Assembly (NCBI GenBank): GCA_033063855.1
Contig: CP093830.1
Coordinates: forward strand, 16,244,854 to 16,308,853
DNA from: Smittia aterrima
Lineage: Eukaryota > Arthropoda > Insecta > Diptera > Chironomidae
Length of the DNA: 64,000 nucleotides
Reading direction: 5' to 3'
Shown: positions 44,295-57,100 of the stretch, piece after piece
Numbering within the stretch: the stretch's first letter is position 1
How the letters are laid out: every line of letters starts with the position of its first letter
Made by a program: the position numbers and the translations under genes
The notes under the pieces: model-generated
Databases searched by the model: none
What the model saw: the letters and a program-made list of their open reading frames with translations, nothing else
What the model was told of the DNA's origin: nothing

Positions 44295-47030
44295 ATGTTG
44301 AGTAAGTACCATTGACATATCAGAAAACTGATAAGTCATCTCTAAAAATTTTCGATAAACGCGAGAAACTAAATCTTTGTTTTCACGAAGGTTGTTGTGC
44401 AAAATTGTCTTGTTGCCAGACGTTCAAGCCGCGGTACAAACGTTTGGTAGACAACATCTTTCCTGCTAATCCTGGTGAGTAGTTCTATCAACATCCAGTT
44501 GGAGAAATCTTCTAATCAAAGTATTTTCAGAGGAAGGATTGGTCAAGTCAAACATGGAGAAACTCACTTTCTACTCGTTGAGTTCACCGGAGAAGCTTGA
44601 TCGGATTGGTGAATATCTGTATCAGAAAGCAACTAACGACATCAGTCGACGGCGATACAAGTGAGTTATCAAAACAATAAATGAATATAAATAATTTATT
44701 TGAACTTTTTCTAGATTGGTTGAAATTGCAATGGAAGCTATGGATTTGCTTTTGATGGCTTGTCACGCTCAGACTTTGAATCTCTTCGTTGAATCCTTCT
44801 TAAAGATGGTGCAGAAGTTATTAGAAGACTCCAACCCAAATCTCCAGATTATGGCCACTAATTCGGTAAGCAATTGTGATATCAAATTCGTTCAGCAGCA
44901 CACTAAGTCGATGATTAAATTTTAGTTCGTGAAATTTGCAAATATTGAAGAAGACGCTCCGTCATATCATCGTCGATATGATTTCTTCATTTCGAAGTTC
45001 TCTTCGATGTGTCACGGAAGTGTTGACAATTCGGAACTACGCAACAACATTCGAATGGCTGGAATCAAAGGTCTCCAGGGCGTCATTCGCAAGACGGTCT
45101 CCGACGATCTAGTCGAGAATATTTGGGAGAGACAACATATGGAGAAGATTGTGCCATCATTGCTCTTCAACATGCAGACAGGCAACACAAGCGAAGAAAT
45201 CAACGAAGAGCAGCCATCAACGCCACCTCTTCTTGCTGAGTCAGTATTACGAGAACTTGTCTCGCGAGCTTCCTTCGGTCATATCAAAGATGTTCTCAAG
45301 CCGCTTTTAAATCATCTCGATCATCATCAGTTGTGGAATCCTCATGAGTTTGCCATCCACACATTCAAGATAGTGATGCTCTCAATTCAACCGCAATACT
45401 CCTACACGGTTGTTGAAACGCTAATGGCTCATCTTGATCAAACAACATCTGCCGCAACTAAAACATCGTTGGCAGTTGTGTTAACTAAAATCATTGCAAT
45501 CGCAGCAGGTGAAAGCGTTGGTCCGTCCGCCTTGGATATTATCAACAATCTGCTGACACTTTTGCGTGATTCCGTGAGCAGCAGGAATCCAACGATTGGC
45601 CAATATCAGGAGAATCTTATTAATGCTCTCGGTCAATTTGCCAATCATCATCCCGATTATCAAAAAATTGAGATCATGCTCTTCATTATGAACAAGGTCC
45701 CGAGCTTCTCTAAGAAGGATCAAGTCGATCAACTTCTTCAAATTATTCTTTTGAAGAGTTTACTGAAAGTCAGTGTTCAATACCGAACCGTAACATTTGA
45801 GAAAGCATTCCCAGCTTCATTCCTTGGACCGCTGTTGAAAATGGCGAAAGTTCCGCACGTTGACACGCGAGTTACTGTTATGGAAATTCTTCAAGCTCTA
45901 CTCGATCGCCATAAGAATCAGCCAGTGTTGAGTGTCGTGACCGTAAAGAATTACCCGGATATCTCACTCGAAGCTCCAACTCGTTCCGACATTATTTTCG
46001 CCAACAAACAAGTCGGAAACCTTATGACGTCCCTCATCAAAGGAATGATTCAGGACGATCAAGTTAATGCTTTGGAATCAGCTTACACTACAGCTGCGTT
46101 GATGATCTCTGAGATGGGATGCATCGAGACTCTGCAAGAGTTCCTTGTCTTTATTTTTCATCTACAAGACACAGTTGTTCGCTCCGATGACTTGACAATT
46201 CGTCACAAGTACAATTTGCATCGCATTGTAATTTCGTTGACTGCTTTGTTGAGTCGATGCGTTGGTGTGTTTAGTGATTACTGTGAACAGCTGGTTGATC
46301 GAAGACGTCAAGAAGCTCCATTGCTTCTTCCTCCACTGACCGATGACTCTTCGCCTACATCGCATTCCGTAGACTTGGAAATTGCTGATGATTTGCTGTT
46401 AGACCGACAAGCTCTTGTCGCTTGTTTGCAATCAGCTGGAATAAGAAGTGAGAAACTTCAGATGGAAACTCTTTTCTCAGCCGATCGAAGAGTATCTCTG
46501 ATTGATGGGTCGACATCAAGAGACGGAAACATGTCAGACACTTACCCTGACATTGACAGCGTCAAGAGCTCTCCAGATGTTTCTAGGGTGAGTTGATCTA
46601 TCTGAACAGTAGTTTCAAAATCGAAATAATTATTTTTCTTTTATGATTAGAAACCTTTGTTGAATCTTCAAGAACTCAACATGCTGGAGCTTAACTTCGA
46701 GGGAATGAAACGAATGCTTACAGCTCCAAATGATCAGGCGAAGATTGACGAAGTCAATAAGGAAAAACAGGAACAGTTGGCGAAGACTTTGAAAGAAAAG
46801 GATTTCGATGAATTGATGATTTTCTCGGAACCATCTGTAAGTTTAATTGAAAGTTAAGTTGTCAGAGACAAATTCTAAATTATTTTTATTCACAGCATGA
46901 TCAAATTCAGAATAAACTGAATGAAATCTTCAACTCTCTGGCCCTTGATCGACCTTACGGTGATGGTGCAAGCAATAAAAACCAAAAGCCAATTTTCGAG
47001 AAGAACTTCCCAGAATTATTTTTCTTCTAA
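44295..47030 (+). CDS. stmA: EFR3 / rolling blackout (stmA), plasma-membrane PI4-kinase adaptor
   Basis: Seven exons: 44295-44301, 44391-44474, 44531-44660, 44715-44865, 44926-46587, 46651-46836 and 46896-47030, 784 aa. EFR3 is a palmitoylated armadillo-like scaffold that brings PI4KIIIalpha and TTC7 to the plasma membrane; fly rolling blackout is needed for phototransduction and synaptic vesicle cycling. Evidence: N-terminus MLSCCAKLSCCQTFKPRYKR, with Cys pairs for palmitoylation, then RLVDNIFPANPEEGLVKSNM, EKLTFYSLSSPEKLDRIGEY, LFVESFLKMVQKLLE, NSFVKFANIEEDAPSYHRRY and MAGIKGLQGVIRKTV. The first coding exon is only 7 nt (ATG TTG A) and its join to GT TGT TGT restores the family N-terminus. 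It is close to full length against human EFR3A (821 aa). Confidence 0.95.
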
Positions 47031-47980
47031 GCTTAGTTTTAATGCTGAAACTTTCAGCCTGAAAGTAACTTTACTTATGAGAGTATTGTGTCAGCTTCCA
47101 AGTTATTTATTTAATTAAATTGATTTTTATGGTCTAATATTTTATTTTATCCTGTGAGAAAAAGAGAATAAATCAAAGTTCATTGTTGAGTCTTTAGCTG
47201 ATTTAAAGAAAATTTCATTTGGGATTTCCTTGGGCATTATTTTGTCTTAAATCAACGAAATAAAAACAATGACCCTGGAAAGAATCCCAAATTTTGTTTT
47301 CCATTCACTTTCACTTATTCATTTGAAGATTCTTTTCATTTGTGACGTCAAACCGGTTGGGACTTTAACAGGCCAGTAATAGGGAAAATGAAACACTGCT
47401 GAACCCGGAAAATCCCAAACGGTCTGACGGCCTGCGGTACTCTATCGATCAAATACGATGCTTCTTGTCTTCGATGTTGATTGATTACCTATAATTAATT
47501 CTCATTTCAATTTATGCGAGTCCAATCAGCACCATCGCGTTTCTCATGATCTCCCGTTCAGTCTCGACATTTTTGCATGACAATCAACTTGAAATCGCTA
47601 CCGATATTGATAATTAAATTACACACTTGTTGTGCGTGATGAAACCATTGGATAATTAATGAGTCTCGAGATGCTGAGAATTCAATCAACTTCTCTGCCT
47701 TCGTTCGCTGCCGGTTTCTTGTGCTCCACTGATCTGAATTTTAATTTTTTTTTGTGTGATCGACGACAGTGAGAACTGTTCGGAAATCCTTTTCCCAGAG
47801 ATTGAAAGTGAAGAAATTAAAAGTTAATAGGAAAGTGGAAGCGAGCAGGAAGCTGACGATTGTGGCGAAGGTTTGAGAGCACCTGATGTGACTGTTAATT
47901 GTTGATAAGAAGGAGAAGCACCGCGTTCAATGAGAAAAGAGATTATTTTAATTACGATCGAAGGAAAGAAGAAAAAAACG

Positions 47981-48155
47981 GTGAGCAATCGGGTTGGGCA
48001 GAAAATTAAATCGCAAGTAGCAATTATCGCGACGATAGTGAACAAATGTTGAAACGACATTCAGGCTATGTTGGAAATTTATTCATTGCAATTATCTATG
48101 CTAAAACATCAGCCAAGAGAGTCGAGGTTTGAGTCTGGATTATGTTACAATTTGA
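47981..48155. repeat. Duplicated non-coding block C, copy 1
   Basis: Starts GAGCAATCGGGTTGGGCAG, continues AAATTAAATCGC, AGCAATTATCG, GACGAT, and contains CAATTATCTATGCTAA (48089-48104) and TTGGATTATGTTAC-like sequence near the end. Partner copy at 54981-55150. No open frame is shared. Confidence 0.8.
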
Positions 48156-49239
48156 TGTAGCTGATCCATCAGATGAGATTGCTCAGGGTTAATTTGCAAT
48201 TTTCGATGCCTCCGGGTGAGCTTCGTGGACATTTCTCTTCAATCTCTCTCTCGAGTTGCCACTTTCAACTGCATTTATCACTGTCTACTATGCATGTCAT
48301 TCAAGACCTGAGCTTGTCTTATCAACTTAAGCAGAAAACATCTCTTTTCATGTCGGCTTATCAAACGACATCCACTCGCCGTAAAAGCGAACGGTTAAAA
48401 TTTAATTAATCAAAGGCAGAGGAAATTAATCACCGAAGCGATAGATAAGACGTAAATTGATTAAAAAACTAATTAAACGTGATCTTGTTCGTCCCAACAT
48501 CGCTCTGTGGCTAAACGGCTGCGAGATAATCGAGGAAAGGCCAATTAATTACGTCCGAATGCCTCGATTTATATCATTGAGAGATCTCCGGAGAACTCTA
48601 ACGTCGACCGACGTCGAAGAGATATTTATTATTGTGATTTAGAGTCATATCCACAAGTAAAATTTATCAGCAAATGACCTTTTCATTTTGCTTTAATTGA
48701 CAAGTCACTTTTCTGCGAAAGCCGCGCGCGACGTCGGTGCATGAGAGAAAGATTAAAAGTTGATAGTTTTAAGAGAAACGATCGCCGCCAATGAATGACT
48801 TTAACGTCTAACTCTCCGTCCTCTAGGCCCTCGAACGAGATTTCTACTCTAGTAATGCGATAAATTTATGACATGGAAAGTACAAAGTCCATGATATGAA
48901 ATTAAGATTTCACAATTTTTCAGTTGAACTAGCTTGCTTGCTTGCTCAAGTCTCATTTACGTCACGTCGAATTGTCTCAGATTTAATCGCAATCTTCTCG
49001 CTTGTCCACTCGTTCAACTCTTCCTCTCTCATTTGCATACACTTTAATTATTTTTCACTGATATCAATTTAAGCTTCACGAGAAGAAAATTCCAGTAGTC
49101 AGACGAAAGTATTTTAATTAAATGTCAAAATGTTTCGCTTTAAATGAGATTTTCTGAAAGATTCCCGTCCCAACTTGTCCCTCTCGTCTGTCTTTCGTGC
49201 GCGCGCGGAATTGAAAAGAAGACAACGACCGAAAGCTCG

Positions 49240-49306
49240 ACTTCACTTGACGAGTGTACAAGATTTACTGAGTACTGTGAGTGGTTAATAAATGTAACAT
49301 TTAATT
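49240..49306. repeat. Duplicated non-coding block A, copy 1
   Basis: CTTCACTTGACGAGTGTACA then AGATTTACTGAGT, AATAAATGTAACATTTAAT. Copy 2 at 52029-52087 lacks a short ACTGTGAGT insertion. Confidence 0.85.
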
Positions 49307-50019
49307 CAAGTTATGTTATAAACGATACCATTAAATTTTTTCTTTTTTTCATTTTCTCTCTCCTTCCTTTTAGAAGAAAGAAAAAGATTCCAAAGCTCCA
49401 ACATATTCAATGTCTCATATTACATTCTTGTTTGTTCTCGAATAGAATCTAAAGCTTAGATTTTGTAGAGAACTCTTCGCGAAACGAAAAAAAGATGTGG
49501 AATTCTGATTGCCAATGCAGTGTGAAGTGTCTAGCGCTTTATTGAAAAAGCTTCGGCCATCGATCAGGCAAGACAAAGTCAGCAGACGACGACGACTTTT
49601 AGAATCTCATAGAGCGTTTCAGACACTCGCGCTTCGGATATTTATTGTGTCTAAAGAGAAAGGTAACGTGAGGAAAAATGTTTTCTACAGAATGGCACAC
49701 GACAAAAATTTATTTTTCGTTTCGCTGCCTTCTTTTTCGGACGAAGAATCGAATGGAAAAGAGATGTTGTAAGTCACGTATTTTGTTCCTTTCGGAGCAA
49801 GCGAATCGAATCATTTAATCTTGCCAAGAGTTGAACCGAACGTTTTGTTCCAAGATTCGATGATGTTGGCGTGTTTCACGTGAGCGGAAATCAAAGATAT
49901 TTGAGACTTTACTCGATCATCTCGAGGAAAATCCCATTAAACGGATTAATTTCCTTCATTTATTGATTTATAAATGCCACTCTCCTTTACATTATTCAGG
50001 ATTTGATTGTCTCTCACGG

Positions 50020-50311
50020 CATCAATTAATTTCAATAAACTGAATTACATGAAAAGCAAACATAAATTTGTGTCGATGTAGCATTAAGATTCCCATTAAG
50101 AGCGTGTAAAATGTTCGTTTCGCTTAATAGTCGAGAAAACTTCAGTTTGTTGCTTTGTAATGGCTTCAATTGCATTACCGTTTGCGAGAAACGAATAACG
50201 AACACCGCTGACCGGCATCGACAACTTATAGCCTGATGCAGAAAATGTATCAATTTGCATAAAATTCATTAAAATGTGAAACACTTTATTGGATGATCCT
50301 ACGATAAAATG
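50020..50311. repeat. Duplicated non-coding block B, copy 1 (~290 bp)
   Basis: Nearly identical to 52590-52878 over its first ~100 and last ~110 bases: TTGAATTACATGAAAAGCAA-like start, CCCATTAAGAGCGTGTAAAA, TGATGCAGAAAATGTATCAA and CTTTATTGGATGATCCTACG at the end; the middle differs. Substitutions fall without regard to codon position, so it is not behaving as coding DNA. Confidence 0.9.
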
Positions 50312-52028
50312 ACTTATTCTGCTGCTTGCTTTCGCCTTTCGCTGACCCAAAGCACAACAGCGCAAGCAGAGGCAAGAACTAAATGCGCTGATAAGAGAAG
50401 TCGTAACGGGTTTTGCTCTGAACGAATTACAGTTGCTCCATAATATAAATAATAAATGCCTTTATAAAGAGATTCTTTTTCATGGGCGTGGAAGCTGCTG
50501 CTCTTGAAATCTTGACCTCGGACAACACCGTTGTTATCATTTACACATTTCGCAGTCTCTCTCTTTCTCCTCTCATCTCTTTTTTTAGCTTCATTACAGG
50601 AAACGTTCCACATGGAATTTGGTTATCGTTGCGTGCGTCTTTTGTTTTCTTGAGGAAATGCATGTTGAGCCCATAAAAGTTATCAATCGGCGATCTCCTT
50701 TCGGACAGTTATTATTGCCGTGGAAATATTTACGAATAATACTTAGAGAATTCCTTTAATGCCATTTACTGATTACAGTGAGCTGAACGAGAGTAAACAA
50801 GCAGCAATTTAACGAGCGATATAAAATGTCGTTTTCAGGCGCTTTCAAACAAATGACTATTAATTTTTATGGTTTTACGCTCGATTCTCCTTCGCGGTTA
50901 ACTTCACCACCGATTATCATTTTCAATGTTGATTTTATGACTAGGGATGATAATTTATTGCTCAGCATGCAAATGACCAGCAAGCGAAATGTGAGATCCA
51001 AAGCTCCGTGAGGCAAATATCTGCAATTATCTGATTCAGAAGCCGAAGCAATGACATTAACTTTAACGAAGAGATCCCTCAAGAGATCATTGCAACTTAT
51101 TATGAGTCAGGTTGGAAATTAATGCTCTACAATTATCTATGCTAATGCAACTACGAGTTCAGATTAAATTTCGATTCCTTGAAGCTAAATGAACGATGTG
51201 ATCCAAAGTTTGATTTAAGTTTTTCTTAAAGGAAAAAAAGCTTTTGTTCTGTCCGATTTTATCATCAACAAGCAGTCAACCCACGAAAGCTCCGACCAGA
51301 AGCAACGAACTTCTCATTAACGCTGTAAACTCCAAGAGATAACATTCAAGAGTTAATTGAGTGGAATGCGCTACTTCTTAGAATCAAAGAGACTTCGAGA
51401 CAGACGCGAGCATAACGTCTGAGTAGAGATTTATCGCTCAATCGAGTGAATTATGCTCTGACAGGTTCATTTGCGGAGTGAAGGTAATTTAGGGCCTTTA
51501 TAAAGTCATTTATCCACATCACTTCTCATTGTCTATCGTGACCTTTTCTGGCGAGAGCTTTATGATTACGGAGCTTAATTGACGGATTAACATCGCGATT
51601 GAGATAAAGAAGTTGAATTGCAAAGTTTTCATTTTCAAATGCGGACAATGAAGTTCGTAAATCATAATCAATGGAGCTAGAAATGTGTCCGAGCAACTGC
51701 GCTCCAGCCCATTATGGACACAGTAATCACAGTGATCTCACATGTTTCTTACCCACATTTTCGTCGAATTCAAATGGTTTTAGAGCTTAAGGAGAGTGAG
51801 AGGGAGAGAAATTTTATCGACTAAACAACCGGTTGATCGTGAAATCTTTAACGCCTTTGCAATCAATCTTTTTTTCTCCCGAAGAAATAAAATTTAGATT
51901 AGATAGACTTCAGTGACCTTGTCGAAAAGAAGTCCTGAGGGTCAAAGAATGAGAAAAGCTTCCGTTAAGCTTGACATCACTTTTATTTTCGGACACAAAC
52001 GCGAACTCAACTTCATCGTGTTTCACAA

Positions 52029-52087
52029 GACTTCACTTGACGAGTGTACAAGATTTACTGAGTGGTTGATAAATGTAACATTTAATA
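52029..52087. repeat. Duplicated non-coding block A, copy 2
   Basis: Direct copy of 49240-49306, 2,789 bp downstream of it. Confidence 0.85.
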
Positions 52088-52589
52088 CAAAATGTATTTC
52101 TTTTCTCTTAACATCGCCTTTGCTTCCTTCTTCTTTCACGTCTAAGACGAAGACTTCTTCTTCTCTTCCATTTCTCCATATGAACATTCCGCGCGAGCGC
52201 AGAAAAAAAATCCGTGGCGTAAGAAGAAGAAAATAATCAGATATTTAAAAATAAATCATACATTATCATCGATTGTGGAATTGGATGTATCAGGTTGAAC
52301 AGAAAGAGCAAGAGAGAAGGAGAACACGAGACCATGTGGAAATTAGGTGGAGACCATCGTCGATGTGTGGATCTAAGAAATTAATCATGCGGCAACACCG
52401 AGAAATGTTACACAAAAGCAAGAAACAAGAATGTTGCGTATAAGCGCGAGCGATAATAAAGAGAAAGGTGAAAAAAGCGTTTTGCATTTTTCAAGCCCGT
52501 GCGAGACGTTTGTACTTTAACTGGAACGACATGAATCTCTTCAATTGAGATGACGACAAAAGGAACTGTCGACTCTCTTAACAAACTTT

Positions 52590-52878
52590 ATCAATTAATT
52601 TCAATAAATTGAATTACATGAAAAGCAAAAAACATAAATTTGTGTCGAAGCAAACATTAAAATTCCCATTAAGAGCGTGTAAAATGTTCGTTTCTCTTAA
52701 TAGCCGAGGAAACCAAAGAGTTTAGTTAGTTGCTTAGTTGATCGTCATTACCTTCGCGAAGTAACAAACACCATTGACCGGCATCGACGACTTATAGCCC
52801 GATGCAGAAAATGTATCAATTTGCATAAAATTCATTAAAATGTGAAACACTTTATTGGATGATCCTACGATAAAATGT
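52590..52878. repeat. Duplicated non-coding block B, copy 2
   Basis: Direct copy of 50020-50311, 2,570 bp downstream. Together with block A this points to an old tandem duplication of ~2.6-2.8 kb in which only selected blocks remain similar. Confidence 0.9.
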
Positions 52879-53086
52879 CTGTAGCCATGCTGAGTTAAAC
52901 ACGAAAGAAGCTGAGTGAAGAAACACATCGAAGACTGCGGAAGTTTCTTTTACTTCGGCTTAACAAGACTTTTATTTAAAATTTCTTCAATCATGTTGGG
53001 TTTCCCATGATTGAATGGAAACTCCCAATGAAAAAAACCCAAATGAACTTGCGAAAGCAAATCTTAGATAATATAATTTATCAAAT

Positions 53087-53143
53087 CTTATCAGAAGAAA
53101 TCAAACTGTAAGTAATCTTATCAGTCGAGAAATTGTATAAAAA
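53087..53143 (+). promoter_or_regulatory. Paired GATA sites and TATA box of the protease gene
   Basis: CTTATCAG occurs at 53087-53094 and 53117-53124, the reverse complement of CTGATAAG, the site type used by gut GATA factors in flies. TATAAAAG follows at 53136-53143, 62 nt before the ATG. Confidence 0.65.
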
Positions 53144-53204
53144 GGAAAATAAATCAAATTAAAATTAAGTTCGATTTGTGAAGTTCTCAAAAAATCAAGT
53201 CAAA

Positions 53205-54134
53205 ATGAAACTTTTCGTGTTCGCTGCTTTCGTTTTCCTTGCTGTTTCGGCCAAACCCTTGGAGAATTCCGTAATTGATTGGTCAAAGGTTGTTCCAGTT
53301 CAGGAAACTGAAGGATTCTGGGATGGCCGTGACATCAAACCTCAATTCAACGAAGTTCGTGCTGGAAGAATTGTTGGAGGAATCATCGTCGTACCTCACA
53401 CTCATCCATTTCAAGTTGCCTTGTTGACGCCAATCGGAACATCTACCAGCTTGTGTGGAGGAACCAGAATTTCAAGCCGAACATTTTGACTGCAGCTCAT
53501 TGCTTGCCTTCCAATTCTGGTCCCACTCAGCTTATCTTCGGAGCCCATAACATTAACACTGTCGAAGCAAGTCAATTCCGTCAGACTGTTCCAACTTCCC
53601 AAAAAAGACTTCATGCCAATTATAATCCACTCAATTTGAACAATGACATCGCTCTCATTCTTACCACTTCAGTCGTTCCAACAAACAACTTTATCCAAAA
53701 TGTTGCATTGGCACCCGCTAACTCTGACTCCTTCGCTGGAGCTGCAGGACTTATTATCGGATGGGGACGCACGACTGATTCATCATTGGATACTTCTCCT
53801 GTCTTACGTGCAGTCACCACAACTGTCATTACTAACGATGCATGTGATGATGCCTTCTTAGGAATTGTTGCAAGCCAAATCTGCATTTTAACTACTGGAG
53901 GAAGAGGATCATGCAAAGGCGACAGCGGTGGTCCTTTGACGTAAGCAATTGATATTTTAAAAACTTTCATTAGATAACCTTCATTTTTAAACTTTTAGCA
54001 CTCTCGTTGGAGGAAAAGTTACCCAAATTGGTGTAGTTTCTTTCGGAGCTGGAACTTGTGAAGGTGGATATCCTGTTGTATTTACTCGTGTCTCAAGCTT
54101 CCGCGCTTGGATCGCAGCTAACTGGATCGCATAA
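53205..54134 (+). CDS. Secreted chymotrypsin-like serine protease with a one-base frame break
   Basis: Exons 53205-53940 and 53999-54134, ~290 aa if the frame is followed across the break. Signal peptide MKLFVFAAFVFLAVSA, a ~39-residue propeptide, activation at R55|IVGG. Catalytic triad visible: AAHC (His), NDIALI (Asp), GDSGGPL (Ser). The residue at the place of trypsin Asp189 is Gly (GRGSCKGDSG), so trypsin specificity is unlikely; a chymotrypsin/elastase or Jonah-like digestive enzyme fits better. Near 53485-53490 one base is missing: the first frame reads CGGTRISSRTF then stops, while ILTAAHC continues in the next frame. All else is intact, including promoter, splice sites (GTAAGC...TTTTAG) and the C-terminal VVFTRVSSFRAWIAANWIA, so a sequencing error or a very recent null allele are both possible. 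Confidence 0.85.
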
Positions 54135-57100
54135 ACAAAGTTTTTAAGTAAAATTAAGACTTTGAGTAGTTAAGGCCGAAGGCTGAATAACAGCCCGTGT
54201 TCTCTCGATTACATTAAAATCGTTGATCAAAGTTGTGCACGTTCAAATGTTTAGTCTTTAACTTTACTGTTGTCTTATGAATATTTCAAACAAAAAAAAC
54301 TTCATCGATGAAAATTTTGTCATAAGACAGTCATTTGAATTCTATTTTGTTAAGCGATAATAGATCAAAGAGGTCTTTCTCTCTCTCTCTCGGTATGTCT
54401 TAGAAATGCAGTTTGTTGTTCAAAGAATGCGTGAAAAAAATATGAAATAATAAATCATTCGCGTGAGCGTCGTGATCTAATGACCCCTTACACCTCGAGA
54501 AAGCATCGCAACAGAAGTGTTTTCTCGTTTCAAGTAAGCGCTGAAGAAGCAATTAAATGATAAATAATGTTAGCTTTGACATTAAACGCTGTAGATCACA
54601 AGCCATTGATTGGATAATGAGTGGTGGTGAGGTGGAATTCCGTTCCACTTGTTAGGAGAGGAGAGAAAAGATGTTAATTGTTGAACAATGAGCGAGGAAT
54701 TCAATGTCAGCTGCTAGTGATGATGATGTTCGCTACCTCGTGTGATAGTCGAGGAACATCAATGATCTATTTAATGCCAATAAATTACTGAGCTTGACCG
54801 TTATCAGACTCTTTCCCATGTTTCAAGTGGCACTCGCAGACTTTTTTGCTCCGACATGTGACACGTTGCTGATAAGGAGATAATTTCTTACGACGTTGTC
54901 TCTTCTCTTTCGGAAAGATTAATTTAATGTTTATTCTTCAACATGCTTAATAGTTTAATTAGCATCAAAGAGGAAAAACGTTGAGCAATCGGGTTGGGCA
55001 GCAAAATTAAATCGCGAGCAGCAATTATCGGGACGATGGTGTACAGAAGCTGAAATGACATTCAAGCGAAGCTAGAAATTTATTCACAACAATTATCTAT
55101 GCTAATGCATCAGCAGAGACTTGGATTATGTTACCTTTTGATGCTGATCCATCATCATTCTCTGCCATTTACAACTTCTATCCGCGAGCTCTCGTTTTTC
55201 CAGTGAACATTTGAAGAATAAAAATAAATCATGAAATAGGCAAAAATTCCTTAGAGTGAAATATTGAATCCGAAAGTCGACTGCTATCGACTGCAGCGAT
55301 CAATCTCGTTTCAGGCCATTAACAGTTGAATTATCTGGGCGAAAATATCCGCATCTTTGTTACTATTTCACCAGATCCGAGATTTACTTTTCCTTCTTTT
55401 TGTTTTTCAGTGTATTTTATCAATGCAGCAAGCTGATCTCAGTCTCTCTCTCTCTCATGCGGTCGATGATCAAAAGGTTTATAGTTACACCTGAGCACGA
55501 TCGGAAAGTATCCGATCGTAAATATTAAGTCGAGCAGATAATGAAGTTAGATATCATGTTAAGTGATTGCAACTACGAGAGGCAAAATAATTAAACACGT
55601 TTCAATTTGGTAGGTAGAACTTGTTTCAATCGATTACATTTATTCATCGAAAGTCCATAAATTTGCATTAAACATTCTTTTTACGATATCATAAAACCGA
55701 TGAAAGGAGGGAAACAGATGAAACTCAGTCGTGGAGGTGCAAAACATTATGTTTCTCATAGTTAGAAGCTTCGTTATGCAAATAAACTTTGAAAGCTTTA
55801 ATAACGACGTTAATGACTGTTCTAAGAAAATTGATTCTCTGATAAATTACTTTTTAGTCGATAGAGGATTTTCTTGTTTCCTTAAGTTTTTGTTGATTTT
55901 AAATTGTTTTTTCAAAACTCCTTATTGGAAATTTGAAAACTTCGATGCATAAATTTAAAATAAAATAAATAAATTGAAATTAATGGAAAGAAAAATTTTT
56001 CGGTTAGATATCTTGTTTGGATTAGTCTGTTTGCATTTGATTAGTCGAACACTAGATGACACTAGTGAATCGTGCTCAATGAACACGAAAGCTTTTGCTG
56101 AAAGAGCTTTCATGAGTCGGGAAAATATTTTCGAGCCTAGCTGATTTGGGATGACAGAAGCTTTGTTTAGGTTTTATTCGCTTATGCTTTGGTTGCGAAA
56201 TTAAATAAAAAAAATATCCCGAATCTCTCTGCTATTGAAACATTTTTAAAAAATTTCTCGCTCAATATTTTTTTATGTTAATTATTCGAAATATTTTTGA
56301 TTCACTTTTTAAATTTAGAGATAGCTTTCTCCGCAGCTTTTTAAACGTTTACCAGGAATCAATTATCATTTTCCTTGATTCCTACTTCAAAGAAACTTGG
56401 CTATTCAAAGAATAGAAAATCAAGAGGTTTGAACCTTGATAACTTTTACAAATTAAGCGGCAAACTTTCAGACGGCTCATTAGCTGCTAAACATTCTATT
56501 ATTCTTACGTTAAACACTTTAAGAGGCTTCAGGCAGTTGCCTTGGTATCAATCGATAGAATATTTTCGGATGACGATATCATTATGTAAGCAAACGAATC
56601 CATTGAGGCGAGTAGAAGGCTTCAGTTTGTAGGTTGTCAGATAATATGAATGAAAATTTAATGTTGACTTCAAATTCTTTTGACTTCACAAAAACTTTTA
56701 TAAGAAACAAGAATAATTGTTTTGCATATGAAATTAAATTAATTTGAACTGATTACTCCCTCTCACTTTTCAATAATTTATTAATTAAATATTCAGAGCG
56801 TAGGAAAATTTATTTTCTCACTTTGAACGTAAAACATTTCCATTGATTTCCTGTTTAAGCCTTTTTACCAGGAATTTATGGTAATTTAGGATTTCTTCAA
56901 TTTTGAATGCTCTGATTGCAGCGAAACTCATTAGTCAAACAAAGAGGATTCGTAGAAAAATCAAGAGCATACTTTATCACATCAAATCAGACAAATCAAA
57001 AGCTTTCTCTTTTCAATCAATAAAAGAGGAATTCTCTGAATATGGAAATTACTCCGGTGCCTAGGGAAGGTGGAAAAGTAATTTATTTTTCATCACAAGA

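Larger units (their letters stand above)
47031..53085. other. 6-kb gene-poor region with duplicated non-coding blocks
   Basis: No coding gene or tRNA could be supported. It is moderately AT-rich, with pyrimidine tracts and several conserved duplicated blocks listed separately. Short open frames at 49144, 49509, 50314 and 51913 show no family signal. Confidence 0.5.

Noticed and set aside
50032..50365. Open frame shared by both copies of block B (HFIVGSSNKVFHILMNF)
   Set aside because: Differences between the copies hit first, second and third codon positions alike, and neither copy has a start or splice context; conservation is at DNA level.
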